The position numbers and the translations under genes are program-made. Shown one piece after another: positions 41,229 to 50,929 of a stretch of 64,000 nt of DNA. How positions within the stretch are numbered: position 1 is the first letter of the stretch; the number at the start of each line of letters is the position of its first letter. Below the pieces are notes generated by a model. The model did not search any database. It saw only the letters and a list, made by a program, of their open reading frames with translations, and was not told the origin of the DNA. The stretch is from Flaccisagitta enflata (lineage: Eukaryota; Chaetognatha; Sagittoidea; Aphragmophora), in NCBI GenBank assembly GCA_965153355.1, contig OZ231126.1, forward strand, positions 3,534,001 to 3,598,000, read 5' to 3'.

Positions 41229-42224
41229 AAGAAAGAGAGAGAAAGACTCGAATCCTCGGTTTTTGGGAAACTGCGAAAAATGCGGAAAAATAAAAAAAGA
41301 TTCAAAAAATCATAGCTCCGGAACTATTGATCGCACAGAATTCTGCTTGGCGTCATCTGAAAGAGGAGAATTAGCTCTTTCTTAGCTATTAATTTCATGC
41401 GTAGTCCCATTCTGCCCCCAAAATGCATCAACTTTCCCAAGCGCTTCATGGGAAAAAGGGAAATCCAAAAAACTCTGCAAGACTCAAAAAGACCGAAGGG
41501 ACTTCGTCTCTTCGACTTTTTTCCAAATCATTCTCATCACCGCCGCCGACATTCACCTGACTCCCCTTTTCTTCTTTCAAAACCCCCCTCGCTTCACCCC
41601 ATTCACTTCCCCCGTCAGTCTCGCCTCCTCCCCTCCCGCCCCTTCTCTTTTCCCCGTCCTCTGTCTAGACTTACACTCGAAAATTTTTCTAGGTCAGTCA
41701 GTAACTCAATATTTTGCTTGGACCGGCTCAGCACTTTCAATACTGCACGTTTCAAATTTCTGGCTCAAATACTTTAGAAGTTATGAGCATTTGTTTTTTG
41801 AAAAAAAAAGTGAAAATACAAAATTCAAAATTTTGGTAAATGAGATGAACAGAGTTATGTGCATATGCCAAGGTATCTTTCAGGACCAAATTCAAGCAGA
41901 TTAGTTTATGCTAGTCTTGCTAGAGCTCATGCCGCATTTAAAAGAGAAATTGGAAAATTCACAAGGACTCAGATTCCAGATCTAAGGTCAATCTCTCCAC
42001 TGTCCCTTCGCTTTCCTAACTCGTCCCTTTGTTTTTTTTCCCCCTTTCAGCACCAACTGAAGAAGACTCAAATCTCCGACAAGTCGGGCGTAAGTTCACA
42101 AGACAAGATTCTGGCGACGATCGCGAAAGGCAACGTCAACTTGAAACACGCCGCAGAACCACAAGTCAAAACATGGATGCCCACTAAGGAGGAGATCGAG
42201 GAGGAGAGAAAGCAAATGGCCTGA
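34047..42224 (+). CDS. Beta-thymosin-like actin-binding protein, two exons, 74 aa
   Basis: Exon 1 (34047-34097) encodes MSAQPKLPLGEISGYDQ and ends CAG|GTAACA, phase 0. Exon 2 (42051-42224) starts after CCCCCTTTCAG with HQLKKTQISDKSG. Known family: short cytosolic G-actin-sequestering proteins with a helix, an LKKT(E) core and a C-terminal PxKExIEQEK helix. Here LKKTQ occurs in the first repeat, and a second repeat has ILATIAKGNVNLKHAAE and ends WMPTKEEIEEERKQ. So two thymosin/WH2-like units are fused, as in invertebrate multi-repeat thymosins, but the first lacks its own C-terminal helix. AATAAA at 42917-42922 is a candidate polyadenylation signal. The intron is nearly 8 kb and holds several elements; an additional exon inside it cannot be excluded. 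Confidence 0.8.
34197..34978 (+). mobile_element. Hairpin-ended element HP12 split by IR2
   Basis: Left ATGCGTCCTCGCAC and CTCTATAGGAAGCTTTG, right GGACGCATC, TATAGAGG and CGGCCTTGTT. IR2 sits inside it, so HP12 is the older insertion. Confidence 0.7.
34357..34918. mobile_element. Tc1/mariner-type MITE IR2, 562 bp palindrome
   Basis: Ends CAGTGGGGTTCG and CGAACCCCACTG, each directly flanked by TA, the target duplication of Tc1/mariner elements. The whole element is an imperfect palindrome; the interior is related to IR1. Confidence 0.85.
34993..35150 (+). mobile_element. Hairpin-ended element HP13, right end uncertain
   Basis: GGTGCGTCTGTCAG…AACGCATCTCTATGAG left end, GTCCGTCGGTCC core. Begins 14 bases after HP12 ends. 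Confidence 0.55.
35323..36242. mobile_element. Inverted-repeat element IR4 around a telomere-like array
   Basis: CCGCGCCTTACC at the left is matched by GGTAAGGCGCGG at the right. Inner arms include CAGATTTGAAATCTGC versus GCAGATTCCGAATCTGC and ATCCGGGATTGAG versus CTCAATCCCGGAT. The loop is the GGGTTA array. Confidence 0.8.
35631..35925 (+). repeat. Telomere-like (GGGTTA/GGGGTGGGGTTA)n array
   Basis: Degenerate TTAGGG-type repeats, about 295 bp, in the loop of IR4. All are G-rich on the + strand. Confidence 0.92.
36966..37071 (-). mobile_element. Hairpin-ended element end, ATGCGT subtype
   Basis: (GACGGACG)n core, CCTTATACAGATGCGTTCCT and GGTATCTTAAAAA. The copy at 57900-57995 has the better stem (GACGCATCTT). 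The left boundary is not determined. Confidence 0.6.
37492..37815 (+). mobile_element. hAT-type MITE, copy 2
   Basis: CAGGCCTGTCTATTATTGAG left, CTCAATAATATACACCCCTG right, 8-bp target duplication TTTTTCAT at 37484-37491 and 37816-37823. The empty site is present at about 58693-58705 in segment copy B with a single TTTTTCAT. Confidence 0.92.
38222..38549 (+). mobile_element. tRNA-derived SINE
   Basis: RNA polymerase III boxes: A box TGGCTCAGTGG at 38233-38243 and B box GGTTCGATTCC at 38276-38286, in a tRNA-like head; then a unique body and an ACAACAACAAC tail. The matching stretch of segment copy B (about 59075-59090) lacks it. It is not a functional tRNA gene because the acceptor arms do not pair. 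Confidence 0.82.
38879..39235 (+). repeat. (AAG)n and (AAAAAG)n tracts, segment copy A
   Basis: Long AAG arrays split by CAAAATGGACAGAATGGAGG. A (CT)n tract follows at 39389-39453. Confidence 0.95.
39900..40355. other. Thymosin intron sequence, no exon supported
   Basis: Mixed sequence; a TTGGCAG acceptor-like word at about 40007 precedes a short open frame, but no donor or family match follows. Confidence 0.4.
40356..41079. mobile_element. Palindromic element IR3 that includes HP-like ends in both arms
   Basis: GAATCTAGAATTTTTCCCAC at the left and its reverse complement at the right bound a 724-bp palindrome. Each arm holds an AGTAACTCTACATAAGAGG / GAAACCTCTCATGTAGAGTT block with a GTCCGTC core, i.e. 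an HP-type terminus in inverted pair. Confidence 0.82.
41151..41235 (+). repeat. (GA)n microsatellite
   Basis: Pure GA followed by GAAA units. Confidence 0.97.
41663..41997. repeat. Dispersed repeat R, copy 2
   Basis: Same ordered words as 19498-20035, ending about 50 bases before thymosin exon 2. Confidence 0.85.
42051..42224 (+). CDS. Beta-thymosin exon 2
   Basis: 57 codons plus TGA, with LKKTQ, LKHAAE and the C-terminal PTKEEIEEERKQ helix. Acceptor after an excellent T/C-rich tract. Confidence 0.85.
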   Translation, partial: HQLKKTQISDKSGVSSQDKILATIAKGNVNLKHAAEPQVKTWMPTKEEIEEERKQMA

Positions 42225-42949
42225 GGAGAGGGGAGGAGGAGGAGAGGGGGAGAAGTGCGAGGTGATTGAGGAGACGAGGAAGTGAATGGTCCGAGGAGAG
42301 GGGAGGAGAGCTTGAGGGCGAGAGGGAAAAGTAAGGGCGATAGGGTGAATTAGGGTGATGGAAAGAGGCGTAGGGGAAAACGCGGAAGATAACAAACAAC
42401 TGCGTTAGATGATGCAGTAGTAAAGAGATGTGAGAGATGGGAGGCAAAAGCCGGCATCGCGACGCTAAACGGAATGGAAAGAAGTTAACTCTCGGGAGCG
42501 CAATGACCTCGATAAAGTGTATGGAATACCGCCACGTGGCCTATACAGATAGAATACACCCCCCGCCGCGACAAAGTGATGACGCATGGATTATAATGAC
42601 GACGTGGCGTGTGGCGTGGTGGCGTATGGGGACATCGTTACGCAGCGCAGTGGCATGTACAGAAGATCGTTATGCAATGTGGTGGTTGTGACGGCGTATG
42701 AACGTGGCGTAAGGACGTGGCGTAAGGACGTGGCGTGAGGACGTGGCCTCGAATGAAAACCGGAATGGCAGTGAAGGACCGAAGGTGGCGTTGACATCGA
42801 CTTTGCCGGCAAAAAAACTAACTCGCCGGACGGTCGCGTGTGCCGGCCAGATGATGTGGAGAAGAGGAAGAGAGGGAGCAGGAAGAGGGAGGAGGAAGAG
42901 GAAGAAGAGGAGGGAGAATAAAGAGCTCATAAAAGCGAAGAAGGGAGAG

Positions 42950-44415
42950 GTGGTGTAGCATGAAGAAAGAGAAAGACTAACAAACTACAGGCTGTAGTCC
43001 AGCAACAACGAGAAGAAAGAAAATAGCTTTTAGAATGTTGGCCTCAATATCAGCCGGCTTATCTCTTTGGTAAGCTTGATAGTTTTTTTTTTCGATTTTT
43101 ACCGCTAAGAGGAGGGGAAAAAGGAAGAAAATTATTGAAGTGTAAGATAATGACGAATCATTATTTTTGATTGAGCTACCATGTCAAAGTTAAAATTACA
43201 GCAAGACGCAATGTGAGTTATTTTTCCTAGGCTTTTTTTTATTGAACAGTGAAAATTGCATGAAATTCCGTTTGTTCTTGTAGCTCGTACTTAACCGGCG
43301 TTTGCTATTGCTCATGATTAATATCGCGTTGTTGTTCTTACTTGGCTTTACAACTTTTTTTTTGTCCTTCTTTTCCTGTATTGCTTTTCATGTGGTTTTA
43401 TAATACAAAAGCGGATTTTCGTAGCGTACTAGTCTTGACTACAAAATCTTACAATGATAATACATGTATGATGAAAATGTCTCTTCAACCGTCTAATGTG
43501 AAAAAAAACGTCCCGAAAGTCCGTCTTGGATATGTATACAACACCAAAATACTTAGAAAAATTATTTCAAATTGATCCTTCAATAAGTTTCATTGCCTCC
43601 CGTTTCACACATTCTTTTTTTGTGAATATGTGCATAAAAAAAAAACTAAAGAAGGAAAAAAAACGCGAAAAAAAAAAAAAATTGGCAGCAGTTTAGAATT
43701 TTGAAAAAGGTCAAATTTTCGATCTTTATTATTATTTTTTTTTTTCAAGACAATTTTTTTTTGCAGCGTGATTTTTTTTGCTTCTTGTTATTCTCCACCG
43801 AATTTCTTTTAATGACATTGAAGCAGTTCCACCTTGTGTTGAATATATAGAAATTGAATCTCAGCATCGAATTGATCAAAAAACCGCCATTTTCATGTTT
43901 ATCCCTTAAATGTATTTACGTCTTGGTGTTTTTATTTCTCGCTCTGACACTAGACAGTAAGCACTGAGCACTGAGCAGCCTGCTGCAAGTAGAACTAGTC
44001 AAGACCAATAATCATCCCATGCGGAAAACAGACATGCAGTTTGCATTTAGGTCATTGAGCAGTGGCAGATAATTGTGACGTAGACAAACCGATTGATACA
44101 ATGGCATAGCTAGCGAGTAAGAACTGTACTGTACCAAAACAAAGTTGCAGTTGAACTGGAAGTTGTTCCTAATGCCTAGTGTTAATCATAGACGCGGAAG
44201 GAAGAAACTGGCCTGGATAGACATCTAACCCAGTCACGTACAGGCACGTGCGGGTAGGCATGGGTATCGATGAAAAACACCATATAGGGCCATTTAAGGC
44301 CAGCAAAGCATTCAAGCAGAGGCTAAACAAAGTCGTGGCGCGTGTGAACTCTTTTCTACACTCGCGTCAGTAGCATCACGGACGAACGGACACGAACACC
44401 ATGGACAAAGACTCA
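42950..44415. other. No gene recognised
   Basis: AT-rich sequence with poly-A/poly-T runs (43630-43770). Open frames under 80 codons without recognisable features. Confidence 0.5.
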
Positions 44416-44418
44416 TAA

Positions 44419-44676
44419 TTCGACCCAACTCTATAAGAGGCTTTGTCCGTCGGTCGGTCGGTCCATCAAACTTTACTTTTTTTACTACTTTTAGTCATTT
44501 TAGGTCATTGTAAGTTATCATAAGTCATTCTAAGTCATATTAAGTCATTTGAGTCATCTTACACCATTTTATGTCTTTTTTAACTCATTCCAAGTCATCT
44601 TGAGTAACCAAGAGTCAATTTAAGCCATCTCAAGTTATATATGTCCCACAGGCGACCTATAGGTGTTGGCCTTGTT
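44419..44676 (+). mobile_element. Hairpin-ended element HP16
   Basis: CTCTATAAGAGGCTTTGTCC, GTCGGTCGGTCGG core, TAAGTCATTTTAGG-type decamers and GGCGACCTATAGGTGTTGGC then CTTGTT, like HP03. Confidence 0.75.
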
Positions 44677-45109
44677 CCGAAAAGGCCCGACAAGATTTAG
44701 TGTCAATGAAGAATAGACGGACCAAATGACCGCCTAAGTCGAGCGCGTTTGCGCATAAAAGAGGGAGAGGGAAAAAGAATGAATTGAGTGAGGTCAGGCT
44801 AACCTATCTCTTGTATCGGCTTTTCTTTTGATACTTCTTTCCTTTCATCGTTTCATATCATAGAAACAGCTCTCGAGCTCTCGAGAGCGCGAAGTGAGAT
44901 GACATGACATGGCATACGATTCCGCAATAGTGCGGTAGAACAGGTCTAGCCAGAGGAAGGCAGTCACCCCCATCGAAGAGTGGGAGCCCAGGCCCCTAAG
45001 GGGTCCGAGAAAGGAAAGGAAAAGTAGTGAGAAAAAGGAGGGAAAAAAAAGAAAAAAATGAAAAGAATTGTGGTAAAAAGAAGAAAGAAAAAAAAGAAGG
45101 AAAAAAAGC

Positions 45110-45110
<1 letters not shown>

Positions 45111-45180
<70 letters not shown>
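45111..45180 (+). repeat. (GA)n microsatellite
   Basis: Pure dinucleotide run. Confidence 0.97.
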
Positions 45181-45181
<1 letters not shown>

Positions 45182-45275
45182 CAAGCAAGCCTAAGAGGCA
45201 GACAGGGGCCAAGGCAAGGGATAGGTGTATTACTCAATTACTGTTTTTTTTATGCTTATATTCTCTTTCGTTTTT

Positions 45276-45994
45276 GGGCAGCGGCCCCGAAGGGGACGAA
45301 GTCCTGTAGAACACAGGGGGACTTTTGTTCGTCCGTTCGTCCGTCCGTTCGTCCGTTCGTTCGTTAGTCCCCCCCTTCATCAGACCCCTCAGGCCTCAAA
45401 TTCAGCCTCTCAGGCCTCAAATCCAGCTTCTCAGGCCTCAGATCTGGCCTCTCAGGCCTCAAATCTGGCCTCTCAGGCCTCAAATCTGGCCTCTCAGGCC
45501 TCAAATCTGGCCTCTCAGGCCTCAAATCTGGCCTCTCAGGCCTCAAATCTGGCCTCTCAGGCCTCAAATCTGGCCTCTCAGGCCTCAAATCTGGCCTCTC
45601 AGGCCTCAAATCTGGCTTCTCAGGCCTCAAACCTGGCTTCTCAGGCCTCAAACCTGGCCTCTCATGCCTCAGATTAAGCCTCTCAGGCCTCAAATCAGTC
45701 CTCTGGTCTTTCAAGCCTTAATCCAGCTCTCTCAAGCCCTCTCAAGCTTCCAATTGGCATTCTCAGGCCTTATGTCAGCCTTCTTAGACCTCATTTTAGG
45801 CTCTTAAATGCCTTCAGTCAGCCCTCTATAGCATCTCATCCACTTCCTCAGGTAGGACGAACGAAAGTCCCCCTGTGTTCTACAGGACTTCGTCCCCTTC
45901 GGGGCCGCTGCCCTGCTTCCCCTCACTCCAATTCACAATCACTCAAAGCAGGGCAACGGGTATCGCTGACCACATATTGCCCTTGGGCGACCTG
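45276..45994 (+). mobile_element. Foldback element FB1 with 21-bp internal array
   Basis: Left GGGCAGCGGCCCCGAAGGGG, GAAGTCCTGTAGAACACAGG, (GTTCGTCC)n, then about 15 copies of AGGCCTCAAATCTGGCCTCTC-like 21-mers, then the inverse of the left end and a tail CAACGGGTATCGCTGACCAC…GGGCGACCTG. The 21-bp period keeps one frame open on each strand (LRPERPD; ASQASNL). Confidence 0.88.
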
Positions 45995-46014
45995 TTAGTT
46001 TTTTTTTCCTTTTT

Positions 46015-46722
46015 GGGCAGCGGCCCCGAAGGGGACGAAGTCCTGTAGAACACAGGGGGACTTTCGTTCGTCCGTTCGTCCGTCCGTTCGTCCGTTCGTT
46101 CGTTAGTCCCCCCCTTCATCAGGCCCCTCAGGCCTCAAATCTGGCCTCTCAGGCCGTAAATCCAGCCTCCCAGGTTTCAAATCCAGCCTCCCAGGCCTCA
46201 AATCTGGCCTCTCAGGCCTCAAATCTGGCCTCACAGGCCACAAATCTGGCCTCTCAGGCCACAAATCTGGCCTCTCAGACCTCAAATCTGGCTTCTCAGG
46301 CCTCAAATCCAAATTATCAGGCCTCAAACCTGGCCTCTCATGCCTCAAATTAGGCCTCTCAGGCCTCAAATCAGCCATCTAAACCTTTATTTATTGCTCC
46401 CAGGCTTCAAATCAGTCCTCTGGCCTTTCAAGCCTTAATCCAGCTCTCTCAAGCCTCAAGTTAGCCCTCTCAAGCTTCCAATCGGCATTCTGAGGCCTTA
46501 TATCAGCCTTCTTAGACCTCAGTTTAGGCTCTTGAATGCCTTCAGTCAGCCCTCTATAGCATCTCATCCACTTCTTCAGGTAGGACGAACGAAAGTCCCC
46601 CTGTGTTCTACAGGACTTCGTCCCCTTCGGGGCCGCTGCCCTGCTTCCCCTTACACCAATTTACAATCACTCAAAGCAGGGCAACGGGTATCGCTGACCA
46701 CATATTGCCCTTGGGCGACCTG
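46015..46722 (+). mobile_element. Foldback element FB2
   Basis: Same structure as FB1, starting only 20 bases after it ends, with a more diverged array. Both elements begin in a run of T. Confidence 0.88.
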
Positions 46723-46894
46723 TTTTTTTGTAAAACACCATTTCCAGGTTGCAAGTCCTGGAAGAAGAGAAATGAGTGCTGAGGAGGGGGGTGGAGAGGC
46801 AGCAGAAAGCGGCCACCACACCAAAAACGTAAAAAAAATCAAGAGTAATGTTTAGCTCATCCTAACAAGTCTCCCAGACAGCAGTGGTCAGTGG

Positions 46895-47012
46895 TACCAA
46901 TCGCTCCTAAGTTAGGACCCCATGCTTGGATGTCGTAGTGGCCACGAAGGAGTGGATGACCTATACTAGGTTCAGATTGGAGCAGGATCTGAGCACGGAG
47001 CCTGAGAATTGA
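46895..47012. mobile_element. Degenerate foldback remnant
   Basis: GGTCAGTGGTACC, GTGGCCACGAAGGAGTGG and ATGACCTATACTAGG resemble the FB4/FB5 left end. Confidence 0.5.
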
Positions 47013-47315
47013 GCAGAGGCTGTATGAAAGCAGAGGTTCAAAAAATGACTTAATTTACATTCAAAAGAATGTAGTTCGAAGTGCTCTGTTATTCGTGTTT
47101 ATGTCCAGCTCGACGCCGAAGCGCTGCAGAGCGAGTGAGCAGAGTGAGCGGTGCGAGCGAACGAACGTAACGAGCGACCGAGTGGCCCGTTCAAAACGTG
47201 ATTGTTTCTGACTAGAAACGCCCCTTAGTATACTTGAGTGGGACAAAGTGGGGAAAAAAAAACTCGTGACAGTGCAATGACGCTTACAGGAATTATACGG
47301 TACATCTGTTAATGG

Positions 47316-47473
47316 AACAAGGCCGGCTACACGGCCAATACCAGTCGCGGACGGGTGGGCAGGGGCGGCAAGGCGAGTTTTCCCACTTTTTGACTCGAGC
47401 GTGACGGACCGACCAACCGACCAACCGACGGACGGACGGACAAAGCCTCTTACAGAGTCGCTAGTCCGCGACT
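47316..47473 (-). mobile_element. Hairpin-ended element HP17
   Basis: AACAAGGCCGGCTACACGGC, arm AGTCGCGGACGG, (GACGGACG) core, right AGTCGCTAGTCCGCGACT then AAAA (one stem mismatch). Confidence 0.8.
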
Positions 47474-47625
47474 AAAAAGAGGCGCTACATTGCACACATC
47501 AAACACAAAGAGGTCCCCGCCATGCGGACCTGATGGTCTGCCCAGGGGTACTAAACTTCAACTTCAACTTCAAAGGCAACGGCATCGACAAAGACGTCAA
47601 AATTTTCTTTATTCTTGTTTTTGTC

Positions 47626-47735
47626 CAGCTGTATGGGATGAAAGCTGTAAAAGCAGCTTGGCGGGACCCTATTAATGCCATGGAAGAATGTGATGAATAT
47701 TTTCGTGGAGTAGTCATAGCTCCAGATGGTATAAT
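47626..47735 (+). pseudogene. Coding-like fragment P, plus-strand copy
   Basis: Reads KAVKAAWRDPINAMEECDEY and FRGVVIAPDG. A related piece lies inverted at 49453-49552 with a one-base indel. Not recognised as a known family; may be transposon-derived. Confidence 0.4.
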
Positions 47736-48339
47736 CGTCCCGCCGATAACTTCGACCCTGCAGCCGTGAGGGATCAGGTGCAGGCTTGTAGAAAACCAGT
47801 TGCTTTCGTCTCCTTTCCCACGGATCAGCGCCACGGGACAATATTGTCATATGACTTGTTGTCATGTCATATGACTTGTTGTCATATTGTCATATGATAT
47901 AGATTTTTGCGGCCCCAGTCATGCTTTAGAGCTTGTTTTTAGGTAATCCTTTGTCATAGCGAGGGAAAGTGAAACTTTTGAGTCGCGTTTTTCATAGTGG
48001 AGTTAGTGTATGACGCAGCATGTAAATATTTGTCAGTGAAGTAGATCTGATGGCGTTTTGATTTGTACTTTTTTATACAATGTAGCCATGAAGCTGCTGA
48101 ACACAAATCATTAACAAACAGCAACATTTAGGCAGCGGCCCTTAGGCTTAGCGGCTTCCCATTTTTTTAGCTGAAAAGGCAGGATTCGAACCCATGAAAA
48201 TCTTCGCTTTCCCTGCTTTGATTGTTTTCATTCAAAACTTGTCCTTACGAAAACATTTGTTTTTAAAACATTTGAACATTGGAAACGAGGTAAATTTTCC
48301 ATGAATCCCAACCCAGCGCCAGATGTAAATGAGACTCCT

Positions 48340-48927
48340 GCGACATCCATCCCTGTCGAGAATTTCCAATCTGGAAAACACGTCTTAGAAGTCAATGGCT
48401 GCCGTTGCTCGAAAACGGAGTCATTGTTGCAATAACACCAGCACGTCAACAATTCCTCTGCAAACAGTGGCTACCAATCGAACTAAATGCCATAACTCGC
48501 GATGTCCTCAGAAACTGCACAGGCCTGTATATTCTTGAGTTCCCTCCCCCCGGTGGGTAGGAGGAAATCAAAGAGGGAAAAAAAGAGAAAAAAAGAAAAT
48601 TGGGGGAAAATTTAACTTTTGGCAGTACCAAATCATAAATACTGATTAGTAAAACACTAAAACATAATTTAACCCTTAACTACACTGTTCAACTGCCTTA
48701 TGGGGAAGAAAATCATAGATTTTGAAACACGACGCGACGCGGGGAAGAAAATCAAAGGCAGGGGGGGGGGAATCAAAAGCGACTCAAGAATATACACCCC
48801 TGATTAACTGCATCAAAGGCAATTGGGAGGAACTCGAGGTTGAGCTCCAAAGCCTGCTTATTGACCCACGGGAAAAATACAAATGGCGAATATCAATAAA
48901 AGTTCCGTCAAATGGGATGGAAAAGCG
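48340..48927 (+). pseudogene. Coding-like segment interrupted by a hAT MITE
   Basis: The frame reads WLPLLENGVIVAITPARQQF… up to LRNC just before the MITE at 48520. After it, CIKGNWEELEVELQSLLIDP continues. Skipping the MITE and one target copy leaves the frame open, so the MITE broke an open frame. Family not recognised. No start codon or upstream exon identified. Confidence 0.45.
48520..48802 (+). mobile_element. hAT-type MITE, copy 3
   Basis: CAGGCCTGTATATTCTTGAG left and CTCAAGAATATACACCCCTG right. Flanks AAACTGCA (left) and TAACTGCA (two bases after the right end) look like a slightly altered 8-bp target duplication. Confidence 0.82.
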
Positions 48928-49167
48928 AAAATTTCCAAGCTCTTGCCAGTTGCCACTAGGGTCAAGAATGCCCTTATGATACATGAGAAACAGACAAACT
49001 GGGATGACAAATTTCCAAGGTCTTGTCAGTTGCCACTAGGGTCAAGAATGCCCTTATGATCTATGAGAAACAGACCCACTGGGATGACAAATTTCCAAGC
49101 TCTTGCCAGTTGCCACAAGGGTCAAGAATGCCCTTATGATCCATGAGAAACAGACCAACTGGGATGA
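48928..49167 (+). repeat. 80-bp unit, three exact-period copies
   Basis: Units at 48928, 49008 and 49088 containing TTGCCAGTTGCCACTAGGGT and CCATGAGAAACAGACC. The first unit is the tail of the interrupted coding-like segment. Confidence 0.92.
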
Positions 49168-49452
49168 CAAATTTTTATTTTGATTCAAAGGAGCTTTGGC
49201 TCAAATCTTGGTTGCAATGAGGACGCAATTTAAAATTGTTGTTTTTTTTTTTTTTTCCTTTTTTTTTTTTTTTTTTTTTGCAAATCTGCACTGTGTCTCC
49301 ATCATGAAAATATACCACGTGCTAGGTGTTGACGGTTAAAGGATGCTGATCATTGACGACTACGCACTGGTCGGCGTCACTGGTGTAAAAGAATAACAAA
49401 TGGGTAAATGATCACTGGGAATGATATTCCGACGGATAAAGAGCTAACAACG

Positions 49453-49552
49453 ATCGAAGCTATAATTACTCCACGGTAATATTCATCACATTCTTCCATA
49501 GCATCAATAGAGTCCCGCCATGCTGCTTATACAGTTTTTCATCCCCTACACA
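49453..49552 (-). pseudogene. Coding-like fragment P, minus-strand copy
   Basis: Reverse complement of this stretch matches 47626-47735, with ATGGAAGAATGTGATGAATA shared. An extra base shifts the frame relative to the plus copy. Confidence 0.45.
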
Positions 49553-49657
49553 GCTTGACGCCGCTCTAAGGGAATTAAATTTGTGCTAACACCCCTGACA
49601 AAACTGGGAACATATGTCATAAGGAGTGAAATATTGGCCCCGGCTCTACTATCTTGG

Positions 49658-49776
49658 AACAAGGCCAAGTAGGCCAATAAGGTGCGACGTGTGGATCGTC
49701 GAACGAATGCGTTACCCGACAGACCAACCGACCAACCAACGGACACAGCCAGTTATAGAGGTGCTTTGTCGCACCT
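49658..49776 (-). mobile_element. Hairpin-ended element HP18, AGGTGC subtype
   Basis: AACAAGGCCAAGTAGGCCAA, arm AGGTGCGACG, (GACCAACC) core, right hairpin AGGTGC-TTTGTC-GCACCT then AAAA. Confidence 0.85.
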
Positions 49777-49839
49777 AAAAAGAAATCTTTACTCACGTTT
49801 TAACAAATATCTCTAATTATAGGCGCCTGATCTTAAAAA

Positions 49840-50092
49840 AATTGGTGACAAAATTAAAGCCCTTCAAATTTGCAAGCAATCTACGCAAACCGCATCTCTC
49901 TAACTCAATGCGTTCAAAAGTTATTTAACTTTGAATGAAATCTTTCAATTTAGCTTTTGCCATTTCTACATGATCTTTAACAATATCACTTCACTCTTTT
50001 TTAAATTACTTCTAAATTAGTTGAGTTAGACAGATGTGGTTTTCGTAGACTGCTTGCAAATTTGAAGGGCTTCATTTATGTCACCTATTATT
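49840..50092. mobile_element. Palindromic element IR7
   Basis: ATTGGTGACAAAATTAAAGC and GCCCTTCAAATTTGCAAGCA at the left pair with the right end (TGCTTGCAAATTTGAAGGGC…GTCACCTAT). Confidence 0.82.
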
Positions 50093-50094
50093 CT

Positions 50095-50269
50095 ATGATT
50101 TGTGGAGTCTATTTGGGGCTTTAAGTCCAAACGTAGCAAAGGAAACGAATCAAGAAAATGGCAAGAATGGTGTGGAGCTCCATCACTCCAGAATTCCTCA
50201 AGAAGCTCTACAAAAGACTTCCCCGATGAATGGCGGCTGTGGTTCAATCAAAGGGGGCTCACTCTAAAT
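50095..50269 (+). pseudogene. Tc1-like transposase C-terminal relic
   Basis: WSSITPEFLKKLYKRLPR, then TGA where Arg is expected, then MAAVVQSKGAHSKY. Known family: Tc1 transposases end in …EFLxKLYxSMPRRxxAVIKAKGGHTKY. The upstream WGxKSKRSKGNESR part resembles the NxWxxLKxxV region after the DDE core, in another frame. Dead fragment adjacent to IR7. Confidence 0.75.
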
Positions 50270-50462
50270 ATTTATGGATTTTAAATTGATTTGCATTCAT
50301 TTCTACCTCACTAAATGAACTTTTTTTTCAAATTGTAAAGATTTTTTTTTCCAAGATAGTACAAGATTTGAAATAGAAATAGCAAAAATATCATACTTTG
50401 ACATAGTAAAGCAAACGAGAGGAATTGTTCATCGGTAGAAGGGTGAGAAGGTAATGAATGAT

Positions 50463-50925
50463 ATTTTATTCGTCATGAAATGACAGAAACACAAAAACAA
50501 CCATACAAGACTACCACCTAAAGACTACAAACTAAATTTTAGTCGTCGTCGTCTTCAATCCGTTCCGACAAGTAGATCACTGTCGAGCGTTGATTTGTAT
50601 CGTTGGAGCAGCGGAGATTTCCGGTGATGAAGGAATGAGATCGTCATTTGAAGATTTCGTAGATGCTAGGAAAGCCAAGAGTTTCTCGAAGGAAGCGCGT
50701 GCTCTCCCAGCGGTTATAGGAGTAGATTTTTCGTAATGCATCGTTGATGGCAGTGTTGCAGTCTCGCATATCAGAATTGGAAAATTCTACCGTCTCGGCA
50801 CCATACGACAAGATTGGTACGCAATTACTATACAAAAGGTTCATGAGAACCAGCTTATCAGATTTACGCAACACAGATAGTATTGAATTAACAGCCCGGT
50901 AAAAAGAGGCCAATGCTGGTCTTGC
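50463..50925 (-). pseudogene. LINE reverse-transcriptase C-terminus, 5'-truncated
   Basis: Encodes FYRAVNSILSVLRKSDKLVL and YSNCVPILSYGAETVEFS, then DCNTAINDALRKIYSYNRWE and ETLGFPSIYEIF. This is the conserved tail of non-LTR retrotransposon ORF2 (CR1/jockey-like). It breaks off at its 5' side near 50925, as target-primed insertion commonly leaves. An AATAAA-type word lies near the 3' end on this strand. Confidence 0.82.
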
Positions 50926-50929
50926 AGAA

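Noticed and set aside
45390-45720. CRISPR-like direct repeats
   Set aside because: Contiguous 21-bp units without spacers, inside a eukaryotic foldback element.
46748-46855. Possible exon after CCATTTCCAG reading MSAEEGGGEAAESGHH…
   Set aside because: Acceptor plausible, but no partner exon, no family match and no strong donor.
48182-48194. B-box-like word on the minus strand (GGGTTCGAATCCT)
   Set aside because: No A box at a suitable distance and no cloverleaf; at best a decayed tRNA or SINE piece.
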